Shown here piece by piece: positions 1 to 11,229 of a stretch of DNA of 64,000 bases. The stretch is from Guyanagaster necrorhizus (taxonomy: Eukaryota; Basidiomycota; Agaricomycetes; Agaricales; Physalacriaceae). The notes below the pieces were generated by a model. It was not told where the DNA came from. It saw only the letters and a program-made list of their open reading frames with translations, and did no database searches. A program made the position numbers and the translations under genes. Positions within the stretch are counted from its first letter, which is position 1. Every line of letters begins with the position of its first letter. The DNA lies in NCBI RefSeq assembly GCF_019112545.1, contig NW_025064892.1:1159921-1223920 (forward strand), given 5' to 3'.

Positions 1-627
1 GTGAACGGACGCGTCGTTGGGACTCGCACAGAGACTTGGTTCAGATGTCAAGGCCCTTTCCATGGAACAAGGCAAATAGGCCTCCTCCCGCAGCTGTGAA
101 GTTCCCGTGAGCCTAGATGAACACGTAAAATCATTTGCTACGCGCTTCGCGGCCCCAGTTCTCCCCATATTTTTGGCTGTGCAACATGCGTGTTCCTGGC
201 TCGCCGATGGTCGTCATCACGTATGTGGAGAAACGAAACTCCGCCAGCACGAAGCTACGGACAGGGTCGGATAATAATGCTTGAGACGGAACTTGAGATT
301 CAGAAAATCTTGGACTCTGAGCGTGCGGGACAGGTAGATCGTTTCTGAAAATACCGGTAGAAACTGAGGCTGGATGCTGTCAGAGGAAGTCTCGTAGATT
401 CTTCTTCCCAAAAACAAGCCCATCTCTTCGAAACGTATATTACAATCTTGTTACGCGCAAACACGTCAACTTGCCGATCCGAGGTACACGGTGAATAAGT
501 ATATGAGAAGGCCGAAGGCAGAGACAGGGCGAACAAAAACCTTAAGGGACGTCATTATCGCAGGCACAATGACCACATGACATGGCGCCATAGATTCTTC
601 CAACTGAATCTCCAATACATTGTGTGG
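1..627. other. Non-coding left edge
   Basis: No supported gene. The open frames here are short and mutually overlapping, with no recognisable protein. The right part is presumably the 3' flank of the transporter gene that ends at 628 on the minus strand. Confidence 0.5.
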
Positions 628-1646
628 CTATTCCTGCTTGGTCTTTGCCTTCTTCCCTCCTACAGAGTACCATATTGTCCCTAAGAGAACCATGGCCGCA
701 CCGGCCCACAAAAGATGCATATCAACGTTGTTAGCCGTCTGGCGCATCGCTACGCTCAGGACAAGGCTAACGGCCTTGCGGACAACGAGAACGAGTGTGA
801 CGGTCAGCGAATTAACCCGCGTAGTCAAGCGGTTCACACCGGCGACGCAGACGAGCTGTGTGAGGGTGTTGAGGAGGAGAGCGGGATAAGTGGTGGGTAT
901 GGATGCAAATGACATTCTTGGTCCAGCGTGGACGACGTGAAATTGCGTCGTGAGGTCATTTCGGATGAAGAGAAACATGGGAAGAGCGAGGAAGTGGAGG
1001 TAGAACATGGACTCTTGCCATGATGACGCGCTGGAGTATTTGGAATAAGTGTGGTCCTGGACAAGACCGAGAAAACCAGAGAGGATAAGGGCCAGTGATA
1101 GGATGGATATGCCAGTAAGATATGTGTTGAAGCCCGTATGAGATTCATTGGAAGATGAATTGGATGCGGATAGCGTTGTACAAGCGACTCCCAGAGTGAC
1201 GAGAAGGACGGATAAAACTTGGTGTATATTATACCTAAACATCATAATCAGATGATGGTATTGTAAGCAAAGAGAGATGCGTACTTTTTACCAATGACAG
1301 ACCACCCTAGTATCATAGTAACAATCAAGCCCCCGCTCCGAAAGATTATATGTACAGACATGGGTATCTGGTATGCAAAAGCGGCATTGTTCAAGAGGGA
1401 TATGATATAAAATAGAATAACCTGAATAAGATAACGAGAAATAGGGATTCTAGTTGGCGCAAGACGAGGTCCGTAGGGAGTCCAGATGGTATGCTTTGGA
1501 AGACCGTACAGAGAAATGATAGAGAACTGGAAAAAAGTGATGAGGGATCCAGAGGTGGGGTAGTCGGAGGTGAGTCGCTCGAGGCTGACAGCGTTGCTGC
1601 AGCACCCACCGAATACGAGGCCCAGCGTCGCCAGCCAGTCGTGCAT
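628..1646 (-). CDS. YEA4: UDP-N-acetylglucosamine transporter, YEA4/SLC35B type
   Basis: Two exons, 1646..1285 and 1234..628, joined across a 50-bp GT-AG intron (1235..1284); 322 residues. The start reads MHDWLATLGLVFGGCCSNAV, and LVFGGCCSN near the N-terminus is typical of fungal Yea4. The splice restores a GKKYNIHQVLSVLLVTLGV segment, and many hydrophobic segments follow, ending in a lysine-rich tail (GGKKAKTKQE) that suits ER/Golgi residence. Family members exchange UDP-GlcNAc for UMP across the ER or Golgi membrane to supply chitin and glycan synthesis. It is divergent to the cyclin gene, with about 230 bp between start codons. Function is inferred from family resemblance. Confidence 0.85.
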
Positions 1647-1876
1647 CGTCGTGGTCGTGTCTGAGTCGTGGTGGCACGGTGGTCGTATGTTGTCGACTGT
1701 GACGTGTCACATCACATCGCGTTTGAACCTATAAGAAGGCGTCCGTCGGTCGTCGGACGTCCCGCCCTTCTTTCCTTCCCTTCCACTTCCCTCTTATCCG
1801 TCTGCTTCTTTATATGCAATACCACCTTTATATGCAATATCACGCATAACATATACATTCTACTCCTCATTCTCAT

Positions 1877-3383
1877 ATGATGTCGGCTCGTTCGTCCCAT
1901 CGCCGCCATCCGGCTTCTCTCATCCCAATTGCTGCGCATAATCCGTATCTCGTGAATCTCATGGCATCCCAGGTCTCGACGGACATGATTGATTATGTTG
2001 CTCAGCGAACGATAAAAATCATCCGTCTTGATTGTAACTCCCCCGTCGAAGGAACCTCGCCACATTCACTGCAAAATTTCATCAGTCATATTGTCAACAA
2101 AGCTGGTGTGAATGTCTCGACCCTCTTGTCTTGTCTTGTCTATCTGGAGCGATTTCGAAGGAAGCTGCCCACGGTCCCCGGAGGTACGTTTCCGTCTTGA
2201 TCGGTATCGCTTAGCTTAGTTTTCCCCAATAGGTCTGCCTTGCACAATTCATCGCATCTTCCTTGCCACGCTCATTGTGACCTCTAAGTATCTCAACGAT
2301 TCAAGTCCGAAGAACATTGATTGGGCCGCACTCTCGGACCTCTTCACCGTCACAGAGATCAACTTGATGGAGATTCAGCTACTGTATCTGCTAGACTACG
2401 ACCTGCGATTTAGCGAGGAGGAAGCGTGCGCTATTTTTGCTCCGTACATGACTATTGTAGCTCGCCAGGCCAGTACGCTAGCATCCGCAGTCGACAAGGT
2501 TGCAAAGGCTGGCAAAACAAGAGGAGCACTTTCTCAGGAGCAGAAGCCGCAACAGCCTCTCACGCCATCAGAGGACGTTCTCTCTGCGCCGTGCGCCGTT
2601 TCTCGCCCGATTTCGCTGGTCCGTGGACTTGCTATCCGCCTTTCCAAGGCTCACATTCGTGCGGATTCCGTTGACCCCTTGCCTATGCCGAGCGCTCTGA
2701 CATCAAACTCAACGTGGACCACCTCGTTTTCGTCAACTTGTTCAAGTGATATCTGTTCACTGATAGATGATACTGGCTCGTCGTCTAGTTCGTCATCGGG
2801 AATAAGCTCAGAATCAGAATCGGAGACTGAGGAGCACGTCGAGCCGCGTGTCCACTTCGGCTCATATGGTGACCACCAAGTTCTAGCAAGGGAGGAAATG
2901 GTGGCGCCAGGCAAAAAACCTTTTATTGTTCGTCTGTCGCGCGGAAATCAGCATATCGCCCAGAGTCGATCTCCAAAGCCGTCAGATGCGTCCTCTGTAC
3001 GCACGGTTACACCGCTCTCTCTGGCGAAATCGTCCTCACTTCCATCTATTTCGTCGCTGCAGTCTCAACGAACCTCTGGCAAGCGTTCAGTATCAGGAGC
3101 TACGGCTATAGTTACTGGAGTCAAGGTGTCGTCTATCACGACTAGCGTGTCGATGCCTGTGATTACGAGAAGTGCTCCCTCCGATGGCTTTCTCAGCAGC
3201 ATGTGGGATGCTGCAAGGGGTCAGGCTCTGGGACGCAGCAAGAGTGTGCCGTTGGACTACGATACGATGTATTCGGGGCAAGGAGCCGAACACGTTAAAA
3301 AGACTCGTGCTTGTGCATTCGAGAGCGGCGAATACACGAAATCGAGGCTCCTTCAACGTCTAGAGAATGCTGTCTCAAAATGA
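1877..3383 (+). CDS. Pho80/PCL-type cyclin
   Basis: Exons 1877..2183 and 2233..3383 with a 49-bp intron; 485 residues. A cyclin box spans roughly residues 60-175. It includes LVYLERFRRKLP, TLIVTSKYLNDSSPKN (the TSKYLND core of Pcl/Pas1 cyclins) and EINLMEIQLLYLLDYDLRFSEEE. Such cyclins activate the Pho85/CDK5-like kinase for cell-cycle entry, polarity or phosphate signalling. The C-terminal 300 residues are low complexity, rich in Ser with an SSSSSSS run, and are probably disordered and phosphorylated. A CT-rich tract at about 1768-1800 precedes the start, as is common in basidiomycete core promoters. Which Pcl subgroup it belongs to cannot be settled by eye. Confidence 0.85.
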
Positions 3384-3941
3384 CGGCGGCTCGGCGTACG
3401 ACTCGATATTCGGTACTAAGCATCAAAAAGCCAACACTTGGCTCATACTCTCATTTTTCGCATGGACAACGGACTCTTTTAACTCTTCGGTTTATCATCG
3501 CTTCACTAGAGGTGCAGAGACACTACTTATCTTTCATCCTCATCGCTTTCGCATCGCTATCCTGTCATTATTCATCAGCTTTTGGGACTGCTCATTGGAA
3601 CGCTGCTATAAAGGATTATCATACTATTGCTATACGGACAACATTTACCATCATGTACCACCACGCGTCACTATCTTGTTCAGACTCAGTGTATCATTTC
3701 TCATATTATATACTACTTGGGTACTGTCTGCGGGTGTTAATCAAGACATAAAATGAAGGTATGGCCAAAAAAAGATTTGCGTCGGGAAGACAACTGCTGT
3801 AAATGACCTTAGCACTTTCGGACCGGTGGCTGTGGCTTACTAGGTGGCTCTTTTCGTCGTCGGTCATGGGCTCGACGCAGGTGTCGGCCGTAATCTTTAG
3901 CATCTTTTTCTGGGATCCTTTCTCTCTTTTCTTGTCTCTGC
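3384..3941. other. Intergenic, no supported gene
   Basis: 3' flank of the cyclin gene. A minus-strand open frame at 3706..3954 is lysine-rich at its start but I do not recognise it, and it runs into the copia LTR, so I do not call it a gene. Confidence 0.4.
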
Positions 3942-4238
3942 TGTAAGAATACACGCATTGCTAACTAGAAGTAAGTAATGCATCTAGTAACAGGTATACA
4001 GATTATACTCACCTCAGCCTTCTCTGTCTGTATGAGAGCAAAAGCTGAGGTGCTAACTACGAGGTAAGTGATATGAATACTATTCTAAGGTCTGGGGAAG
4101 CAAGGAATTGTAAGTGAAGTGTAAGCACAGAAATGAAACAAGGGTTGCACTGTCCAGGAAGTGGATTGTCACAGTGGCAACAGGTAAGAAGGCAGTGTGC
4201 GAGTGTGCGAGGTGCTCCTGAGGGCTTGGTATTTAACA
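3942..4238 (-). repeat. Ty1/copia 3' LTR
   Basis: On the minus strand it begins TGTTAAATACC directly after a purine tract (TGAGTGGGAG) and ends TTCTTACA, giving the TG...CA ends of an LTR of about 297 bp. It follows the copia RNase H remnant in the expected order (RNase H, polypurine tract, 3' LTR). The far boundary is inferred from the terminal dinucleotides only. Confidence 0.6.
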
Positions 4239-4245
4239 CTCCCAC

Positions 4246-4563
4246 TCAAGCCATCGAGAGACTGAGCTCCGATGCAAAGTGCTTGACCTTAGCAGATGGG
4301 AGAGTTTTGGTGAGAGTATTAGTAACCATTTCGTCAGTGGGGCAATAGATGAGACAGATAGAGCCATTTTCAACAATCCAACAGATAAAATAGAATTGGA
4401 CATCGATGTCCTTGGTCCTTGCATGGTACTGATGGTCCTTGGTGAGTGTGATAGCCAACTGGTTGTCTGTGAACAGTACAGTAGGCTTGGTAATGGGTGC
4501 AAAAAGTTGCAAGATGAAAGAATGAAACCAAAGGGCCTCTTTTGAGGTATGAGTCGCTGCCAC
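4246..4563 (-). pseudogene. Ty1/copia RNase H remnant
   Basis: A 105-codon open frame with the copia RNase H C-terminal signature: KEALW near the start, TVLFTDNQLAITL, DHQYHARTKDIDVQFYFI, and IYCPTDEMVTNTLTKTLPSAKVKHF. The upstream part (gag, protease, integrase, reverse transcriptase) is missing; the sequence changes abruptly at about 4563. It is the 3' end of a truncated copia element followed by its 3' LTR. Confidence 0.85.
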
Positions 4564-4654
4564 ATATTTGCTCTCAATGGTGGAGAGTGATATGATTTAT
4601 ATCAACCGGGACGGTGCCATGCTCCGTGAGCAGAAACTACCACAGGGCCAAGTG

Positions 4655-4800
4655 AAAGCCCCGTTCGATGACACTACCCGAGGTGGATCCGTTGGCTATG
4701 GGACGTCCTTAGCAGTAATGCGAAATTTTTAAGAGAAAATACTCGTTGTGAGCATAATCGGGCCCCAGCAGTCAGGCGCTTATAGACAGACCACGTATGA
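4655..4800. repeat. Diverged dispersed repeat, copy 1
   Basis: Shares an ordered series of words with 9684..9830: GATGACnC, GTGGATCCnTTnGCTATG, CAGCAGT, and TAGACAGACCA/TAGATAGACCA. Spacing is similar and divergence high. I recognise no coding content. It may be the end of an old element or of a kinase-like relic. Confidence 0.4.
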
Positions 4801-5252
4801 TATCGTTATACTTGTGACGTATGTTTGAAGCTGCAAACCTATCTGTCCTGGTGTAATCGCCACAGTAAGAATGCCCCGCTCGTCAGAAATCACGCACTGG
4901 CAGTACTTCGAATGTCATCACGAAGGTATGTGTTGTTGATATTGAGTGGTCCTTGCTTGAGAACCATCGAATACAGAGATGAAAAAGTTGTAATTATAAG
5001 TTAAAGGGTCAACATTGTGAATAGGTTTCAATCGAAACAATGGCAGAGGGCGCAGATAGTGTCGCGTAAGGCGCTGTCGACAGCCCATGTTCACACATCG
5101 TTTCATTTTGCTTCGAGGGAAAGATACGCGATGCCTTCTCCTGCACGATTCCGATTCAATTCGTAGTTTCAGAATAGCAGTGGGGATGACCGAAAAGCTT
5201 TCTCTTAACGTTCCTTCAGAATTTTCGATGATTTTTATGCACCAATGTGAGT
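4801..5252. other. Intergenic, no supported gene
   Basis: Short open frames only on both strands, with no recognisable protein or repeat. It separates the copia remnant and repeat from the 3' end of the small membrane-protein gene. Confidence 0.45.
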
Positions 5253-5735
5253 TTAGTCAAGAGAAAAAGCATTGCCATTGAGGATGGAGTCTTCTATTAT
5301 AATTCCTAGGTGAAGATAAGCTTTGAACGGCGGAAAACTTTGGCGACACACTTTCTCCGCCTCCTGGAACTGTTTCGCCCACAACATGGACGGAATCCAC
5401 TTCTTCGGTGCCACAGGGCGTTGCTGCTTGGACGTCAGCACTTTGGAAAAAAAAAGAAAGGATTCAGTAGATGCACCTCTCTCGCAGCACTCAGTGATCC
5501 GACGAGGTAAGCGATGGCAAAGATACCGGTAGCGACGATGGCTGTGTTCGCTTTCCAGTTGGATGGTTGAACCCACCAGCCGCCTTCAACAAACTTGTCA
5601 GTAGCTGTGATATCACCGGTGTAGGGAGACTACTCACCAGCTGGCGACCAAACATACTTGGGATAGGGATATCGTCCACCTCCACCCTGCAGAAAGTCAA
5701 TATATGTCCTGTGGACGACGACGACGACATACCAT
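5253..5735 (-). CDS. Small single-span membrane protein with VWSPxGGWW motif
   Basis: Spliced model: exon 1 is only the ATG (5735..5733), intron 5687..5732, exon 2 5686..5638, intron 5584..5637, exon 3 5583..5477, then an exon starting at 5423 or 5426. The product begins M-GGGGRYPYPKYVWSPAGG, continues WWVQPSNWKANTAIV, then a membrane span (ATGIFAIAYLVGSLSAA), then a basic tail with PVAPKKWIPSMLWAKQF. I recognise this as a short fungal protein of mitochondrial-membrane type but cannot name its function. The 3' end is uncertain: it may run to the stop at 5253, or one more intron may end it after about 12 further residues. The gene is divergent to PEX3, with 143 bp between start codons. Confidence 0.55.
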
Positions 5736-5878
5736 TGCTCGATGATGATGATATTATTTGGGTGAAGTCGGTCGGAGTTCGTGGCAATGACATAATAGCC
5801 GAGTCCGGAGGCAACATCGATGAAATCACGGACCCCAGGTTTTACGCACGGCTTCCCTATCAACTACCACCACCACCA

Positions 5879-7704
5879 ATGCTGGACGTTGCTCGACAGC
5901 ACTTACCTACTCTCAAGAAGACGGCTATCGCATTGGGAAGTGCGTACGCTGTCCAGCGATATATTCGTGATAGGCTGGAGGAGACGCGGGATGGGCTGGA
6001 AAGAAACAGAAGAGCGAGGGATGGGTGAGTACATTGGTTCACTAGAGTGCTTGTCTTGTGCTCACCGTACTGCTTCAGCTTGAAACGAAGATTTCGACAA
6101 ACGCACGAGGACATCTCGTATGCAGTCTTGGCTCTGATACCGACGCTTTCTGAGCAGATCATGGAGGGCATGGACGTCGAGGCACTCATTCAAGAACTGC
6201 AGAATTTTGGCAAGGCTCGGCTTGTGCCTTCGCCAATGAATGTGGAGGATGAACATGGGAGCCCACGGAGTATGTCGTCAAGCATGAGTGTAGTGTCAGA
6301 GGCGTCGGTCGTCTCTCTCGGGAGCAGCAGTGAGATGAGCTTTCAGCCGGAATCGGATATGTCCATATCGGCCTCTGTGTCTTCAATATCGCCTTCAGAG
6401 GTGAGTCTACCTGACTCTGCCGCCTCGTCAACATCTTTCTCCTCACCCAAAACCAAAGCTTCGTTATGGAACGCTGTGAAAATACTCAGTCTTACTCGTA
6501 CTCTCACCCTCATATACACCACCACTCTTCTCTCTCTGCTTACCTCCCAACAACTCACTCTTCTCGGACGCGCAAGGTATTTGTCTTCTGTGCTTGCGAC
6601 AGCGCGGGAGGAACGATTGGCCGAGAGCATCGAGGAGCAGCTATCAATAACGGGTTTACTCTTTGGAAACACGGGGGAGGAGATGGAGGAGCTCATGTCA
6701 GGGAATTTATCTGTGCTGTTTAGCGACCTCCCCGAAGGACCAACTGAAGATACAGAAGCGAGATTTCTGACGATGAGCTGGTGGCTGCTTCACGTCGGTT
6801 GGAAGGATGTGGGTGAAAGAATCAGGACAAGCGTGGAGGACGTTTTTGAGGGGTGAGTAGTCAGCTTAAGACCTTCGTTTTGTTTTCCAACCATTCTTTC
6901 TCATGACTTTTGGCTCACGAAAATTGACAGGGTATCCCTTAAGACACGACTGACGCTTCCAGACCTTCATCGACTTGTTCTGAACGTGCGGCGGCGGATT
7001 GACCTCAGTGCTGAGTACGTATTTGTTTTCTGTCGATGCTACAGCGCTGCCGAGTAGCTCGTGTCTTGCCTAGGGCATTTTCATACTTTGAAGCTATTGA
7101 CTTCTCCATGACCACGAGTTCTAACCGTTGTTGCTTGCACTAGCTTCCGACGCACTCTTCTTCCACCTACGCCAGAACTGACTGCCCATGTCCTTGCACA
7201 AGGCGGGTTCAGTCGTTCGACACCACCATTACCATCCATCAGCGACCCTTCATCGCATACATGGACTATCTCCACCTCCGCGGCACCGAATCTATCACAA
7301 CTTTCATCGCTACCACCTGAAGACAAATCTCTTATGCCTCTATTCGAAGAGCTTCATGGGATTTTGCAGTCCGTCGATTTTGGTCTCGTCCTAGATCGTG
7401 CTCTGGATACAGCGGTGGCGATCCTGTTTGCGGATCTAGAGAGAAATGTCTTTCCCTCTTCAAGCGTCGGGGATGTAACAGAAGAACCACGGATGAAGTT
7501 AGCAGGATTACTCCCTGCCCTCCAGCATTGGAGTCAGGACGCGTTGAAGGGATTGCCGTGTGTACTAGTTGATGTGAATTTACTAATTTTTCGACTGGGA
7601 TTTGATACTGATGATTCGCTCAGAATATACTTTCTACGCGAGAAGTGGGGGCATTGGAGGCCATCGTGTTTGCCAGGTTTGAGGATGATGTGAGGGGGAG
7701 GTAG
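5879..7704 (+). CDS. PEX3: Peroxisomal biogenesis factor 3 (peroxin-3)
   Basis: Five exons, 5879..6024, 6079..6852, 6931..7014, 7144..7561 and 7624..7704, in phase throughout; 500 residues. The N-terminus has a membrane-anchor segment (KKTAIALGSAYAVQRYI) followed by the Pex3 hallmarks RDRLEETRDGLERNRRARDG and LKRRFRQTHEDISYAVLALIPTL. Later exons give DLHRLVLNVRRRI, FRRTLLPPTPEL and the C-terminal STREVGALEAIVFARF. Pex3 anchors in the ER and peroxisome membrane and docks Pex19 to insert peroxisomal membrane proteins. The middle holds a Ser-rich insert (residues about 110-170). The last donor (GTACTAG, after residue 476) is weaker than the others but is the only one keeping the conserved tail in frame. 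Confidence 0.88.
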
Positions 7705-8929
7705 TGTTGTAGAATTTAGGTTATAATCTCTGTCGTGGTTTTCCGTATATTAAACCACCCAACTTCAGGTTAGGTCTCTTCTTCACCCAAGTTGCCGACC
7801 TCTCACTTTTGGCAATTCCAGCACCTTGTTAGCTGCCAGGCTCGGTTTTTTCTCTGACACAGATAGGTAGAGCGATTGGAGGGTACCGTTGCCCTCTCCT
7901 GTATCTTCAGCAATATCATCGACGGTCACTCAACAAGCATGCTACCATGTTCGCCTTGCCAAATCCTGAGCCGAGTCGTCAACGCCACTTCGTCTAAGAC
8001 ACGCGTTCTGTAGATAGTAAGATGGGTCCGTGAACATGTCTCGTGATGTTAGGATTGCCGCGTCGATGTCTCTTGGTATCGATGATAGGCAGTAGGGCCG
8101 AGAATAGCCACATTACCGCTACTTCAAACCAGCACAACATATGCGTGAATTCTTTCATTCATTTGGTTCCCGCTAAAACATGTCAACATCTCTCCACCGT
8201 TTAAATGAAGCAACAACTACTACCGGAGGTTAAAATACAGGAATAAGAAAATACAGAGGAATCCATTCACGGTCAGATTGACTTCCTCTATCGGAACAAC
8301 AGCTCCGAACTACGAGATAGAATGGCAGCCGATCTGTACAGTCATTGGTGACTGTCCCACAGTGGAGATGTGGTCCCAGGAGAGTAACGCCGGCTTGAGA
8401 TGAGGATGGCACCTTGGTGGTTTGATCTTTCCCTAAGGGTATCCAGGGTTATGCGAAGCCTGAGGCCTGAAGGTCGACTTGAAAGTAGACCTGTGTAAGC
8501 GTGTTACTTCGGCATCAGCCCGAAATTTTGCAACGGCGCGGGCATCCGTATCCCACTGCTTGCTTCAAACTTCACAAGTTCAATAATTCTTCAGATCGGA
8601 TCCCATTACGATCAGAAAACGAGCCTATAACCGAAGCAACGTATGCGCTCAATTGGCAACCTGTCTCCTTTATGTGTTCTACTCTTTCAACCAGCTCTGC
8701 CCTCCGACGTGGCATGAATCGTCAGCACAATAGTCGAAAACGTACAGAAAATCCTGGCAATGGGTCTGGCGATGAGATACGTTACCACTCTTTTTGTACA
8801 CCTGTTTGATTAGCGAGCCTCCTCAAAGGTCTCGTGGGTATCCACAGAGGTGTCTTCGACGGGTATATTGGTCACCAAGTCCGCGAACATTCTTGATGAA
8901 AGACCAGTTTGCGCGTAGCTCTGAGGCAG
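7705..8929. other. Intergenic, no supported gene
   Basis: About 1.2 kb with only short overlapping open frames. Nothing recognisable until kinase-like segments begin near 8930. Confidence 0.4.
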
Positions 8930-9466
8930 GCCATTTTCAGTGCGCGATATATGACCTACAAACATCAGATTCAAGGGATCCCACACTTTAACTGACCGAG
9001 ACCGTCCTTCAGTTGTCATCTCTCAAGCCACCGACCTGGCCAACGAAGTAGGCCCTTTTAGTGTCCCCATTGTAATGCCATTGTCTTACCGTCCCTCAGC
9101 ATGGCATCCCTCATCATATTTTTGATGATCATTATATGGACGAAGAGGCTATTCTTGAGTGGCAAAACTATCATGCTTAAATTGGGCAAAACAATCTATT
9201 GCTAGCGAGGTTTGATTGGACGCGATACATGCGTCGTCTGTACGACATGCGACGAATGGCCTGGCATGAATCTGGTTGTTAAGATCAGTTGGCCGAGCGC
9301 CTCGCGGAAGTCGGAAGAAGCGTTGCTTGACATCGCCAATGCGAAAGCCGACGACATGACTGGTATTGGGAAGAGGCACTGGATTCTAGATGAGCTCCAT
9401 AATATACTCCATGAGAAAAACTTCGAGTCTGACGACGATTCGCCTCAAAGAGACTGGCGGAATTGA
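8930..9466 (+). pseudogene. FunK1-like fungal kinase relic
   Basis: Broken plus-strand reading frames carry pieces of the fungal FunK1 kinase pattern. Near 8960-9080 they read IRFKGSHT, then DRDRPSVVISQATDLA. At 9212..9466 they read IGRDTCVVC, LVVKISWPSASRKSEEALL (the FunK1 VKISWPxxxRxSE block), then HWILDELHNILHEKNFE. Stops separate the pieces and no catalytic HRD/DFD part is convincingly present. A possible but weak continuation lies at 9500-9690. FunK1 genes are multi-copy in mushrooms and often decay. Confidence 0.5.
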
Positions 9467-9683
9467 TGTAGGACAACCAATTCGTTGATTCGAGGCAGGA
9501 CATGTACGAAGAGTGCGTTCTTTGTCCTTGGCTTAATACGATTCGCCATGTATTGGCAGGGGGGTTCCATGCCCGCCCGGTTTCAAAGCTCACACCTTCC
9601 TCCTGGATGGCAGTCCCTGATGAATTCAATCTCGATCATTATATTACCCCCTGCCGAGCTGCGAACACAGGACTCACTGCGAG

Positions 9684-9830
9684 CGCCATGTGATGACGCC
9701 GCCCTAAGTGGATCCATTAGCTATGCGACCCCCCTCAGAGTCATATAATGTTTCAACAGGAAAGTCCTCATTTTGAAGAACAGAAATAAACCAGCAGTAA
9801 GGCACTGGTAGATAGACCATTGCTTAAGAC
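9684..9830. repeat. Diverged dispersed repeat, copy 2
   Basis: Partner of 4655..4800, sharing the GTGGATCC...GCTATG core and the downstream CAGCAGT and TAGATAGACCA words in the same order. It lies directly after the kinase relic. Confidence 0.4.
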
Positions 9831-10237
9831 CCTGCTGTTGTATTATTTAAAATTGATTCTTTTCAATATACAACATTTGTGGTTTACCAAATATAGTGCG
9901 GGCCTTGACGCTTGTACTGAGTACACGTCGAAGTGATGCCAAGATGTACAGACACCCGAAAACCTGAGACGGAACACGAGAACGCGCAGCCAGGCCCAAA
10001 CGCGTTGTGAATCCGTGGCTCCATCATTCAATGTGACCGACGTCCAATAATCCGCGAGAAAACTAGTAGGCCTAGGCGTTTTGAACATTCGAGATGAAGC
10101 AGGCCACATATTATATATGTTGATATTGCAGAAGAATACAGGGCAATACAGTGGGGATGGTTGCATGATATATAACTTGATGAATGCAGAGGTGGAGAAA
10201 GTAGATCATCATGAAAATAAACAGAGAATTCCATGCA

Positions 10238-10850
10238 TTAGCTGGAGTGGAATTCAAAACAGTCAAGGCAGGTGGTTATTTCGCTAGGAATGGTATCAGC
10301 ACACAGATAAAGAATAACATAAGGATTGTAGTACCTCTGAACGTTTTCTATGCAGCAGTTCCGACATACTACTCTCCCGCAGCTTGTCACCTCCTCCTCG
10401 CCATCGCCGTCCTTACTGGACACCGATTTGCCAGGGACTTCAGTGTCGCCGTCAGTAGTCTTCTTCCTTTTATGGGATTGCGCCGGAGGGGATGTAGGCA
10501 GATTCGTAGTCGTTACTATCATCAAATTCGTGTTGGGCGCATTGAGTGCTAGGGCCGACCGAGACGGTGACAGAGATGCTGACGGTGAGGGCAAAGGTGG
10601 ACGGTGTGCAGTACATTTTCGGGAACATATCACGCATGTCGGGGAACCACATCTGGATAACATGTAGTCGAAATTCTTCAGATATCCAGAAGGCCCACCT
10701 TGAGCATAATATTGCACACGACGTACGCGTGGTAATTGTACGATTACAAGCAATGCATACGAAACTGCCGGCTGGGATATCTTTGACTGATTCCGAGGAG
10801 GTCGATGCCAGCTTCGACGGTAGCAACGATATCCTCCGTCTTTTGTTCAT
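10238..10850 (-). CDS. Small zinc-binding protein with paired CxxC motifs
   Basis: Three exons, 10850..10699, 10652..10335 and 10283..10238; 171 residues, in phase. After a basic N-terminus (MNKRRRISLLPSKL) come VCIACNRTI, LCSRCGSPTCVICSRKC, a Pro/Ser/Thr-rich low-complexity middle with a basic patch (HKRKKT), and a C-terminal SCGRVVCRNCCIENVQSEITTC. The Cys spacing suggests two or more zinc sites. I have seen similar unnamed small proteins in Agaricomycetes but know of no assigned function. Splicing is supported because both joins restore Cys-rich segments in frame. It is divergent to the carboxypeptidase gene. Confidence 0.7.
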
Positions 10851-11229
10851 GGTACAAGAAGGAGAGTGGCGCGGCTACTGCCACGATGTAGAATCTGAGC
10901 GGAAAACCATTAAGGTTGCCGGAAATTTGCCGGCACCAGTCTGGCTCTTGCCAAGCAAAGTACAATAATAATTCCTTGTGTACTGTTCCGGTGTTCGACT
11001 GGCTCTCCATCGTCCATGACCTTTATGAGATTTTTCGACCTTCACATTAAAAATTTACATCCTTTCCACAGCTCTCCAGAAAACAAAATAACCAGTACTA
11101 TCATTTTGATCTGCGGCCACGGTCATGTGATGTCTAACGTAAATACGGATGTCGGACCGCACCCGGGAAGCCGACAAGTCACGGTTGTGAAGGGCCACCT
11201 AGACCAATCTCTCTCCAGTATTTGAGCTC

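Noticed and set aside
3706..3954. 82-codon minus-strand frame beside the copia LTR
   Set aside because: Overlaps the LTR end, has no recognisable protein, and shows no consistent splicing.
9485..9693. Continuation of the FunK1-like kinase into a DEFNLDHY segment resembling a kinase DFD motif
   Set aside because: Resemblance is limited to a few residues and the surrounding frame does not match the family.
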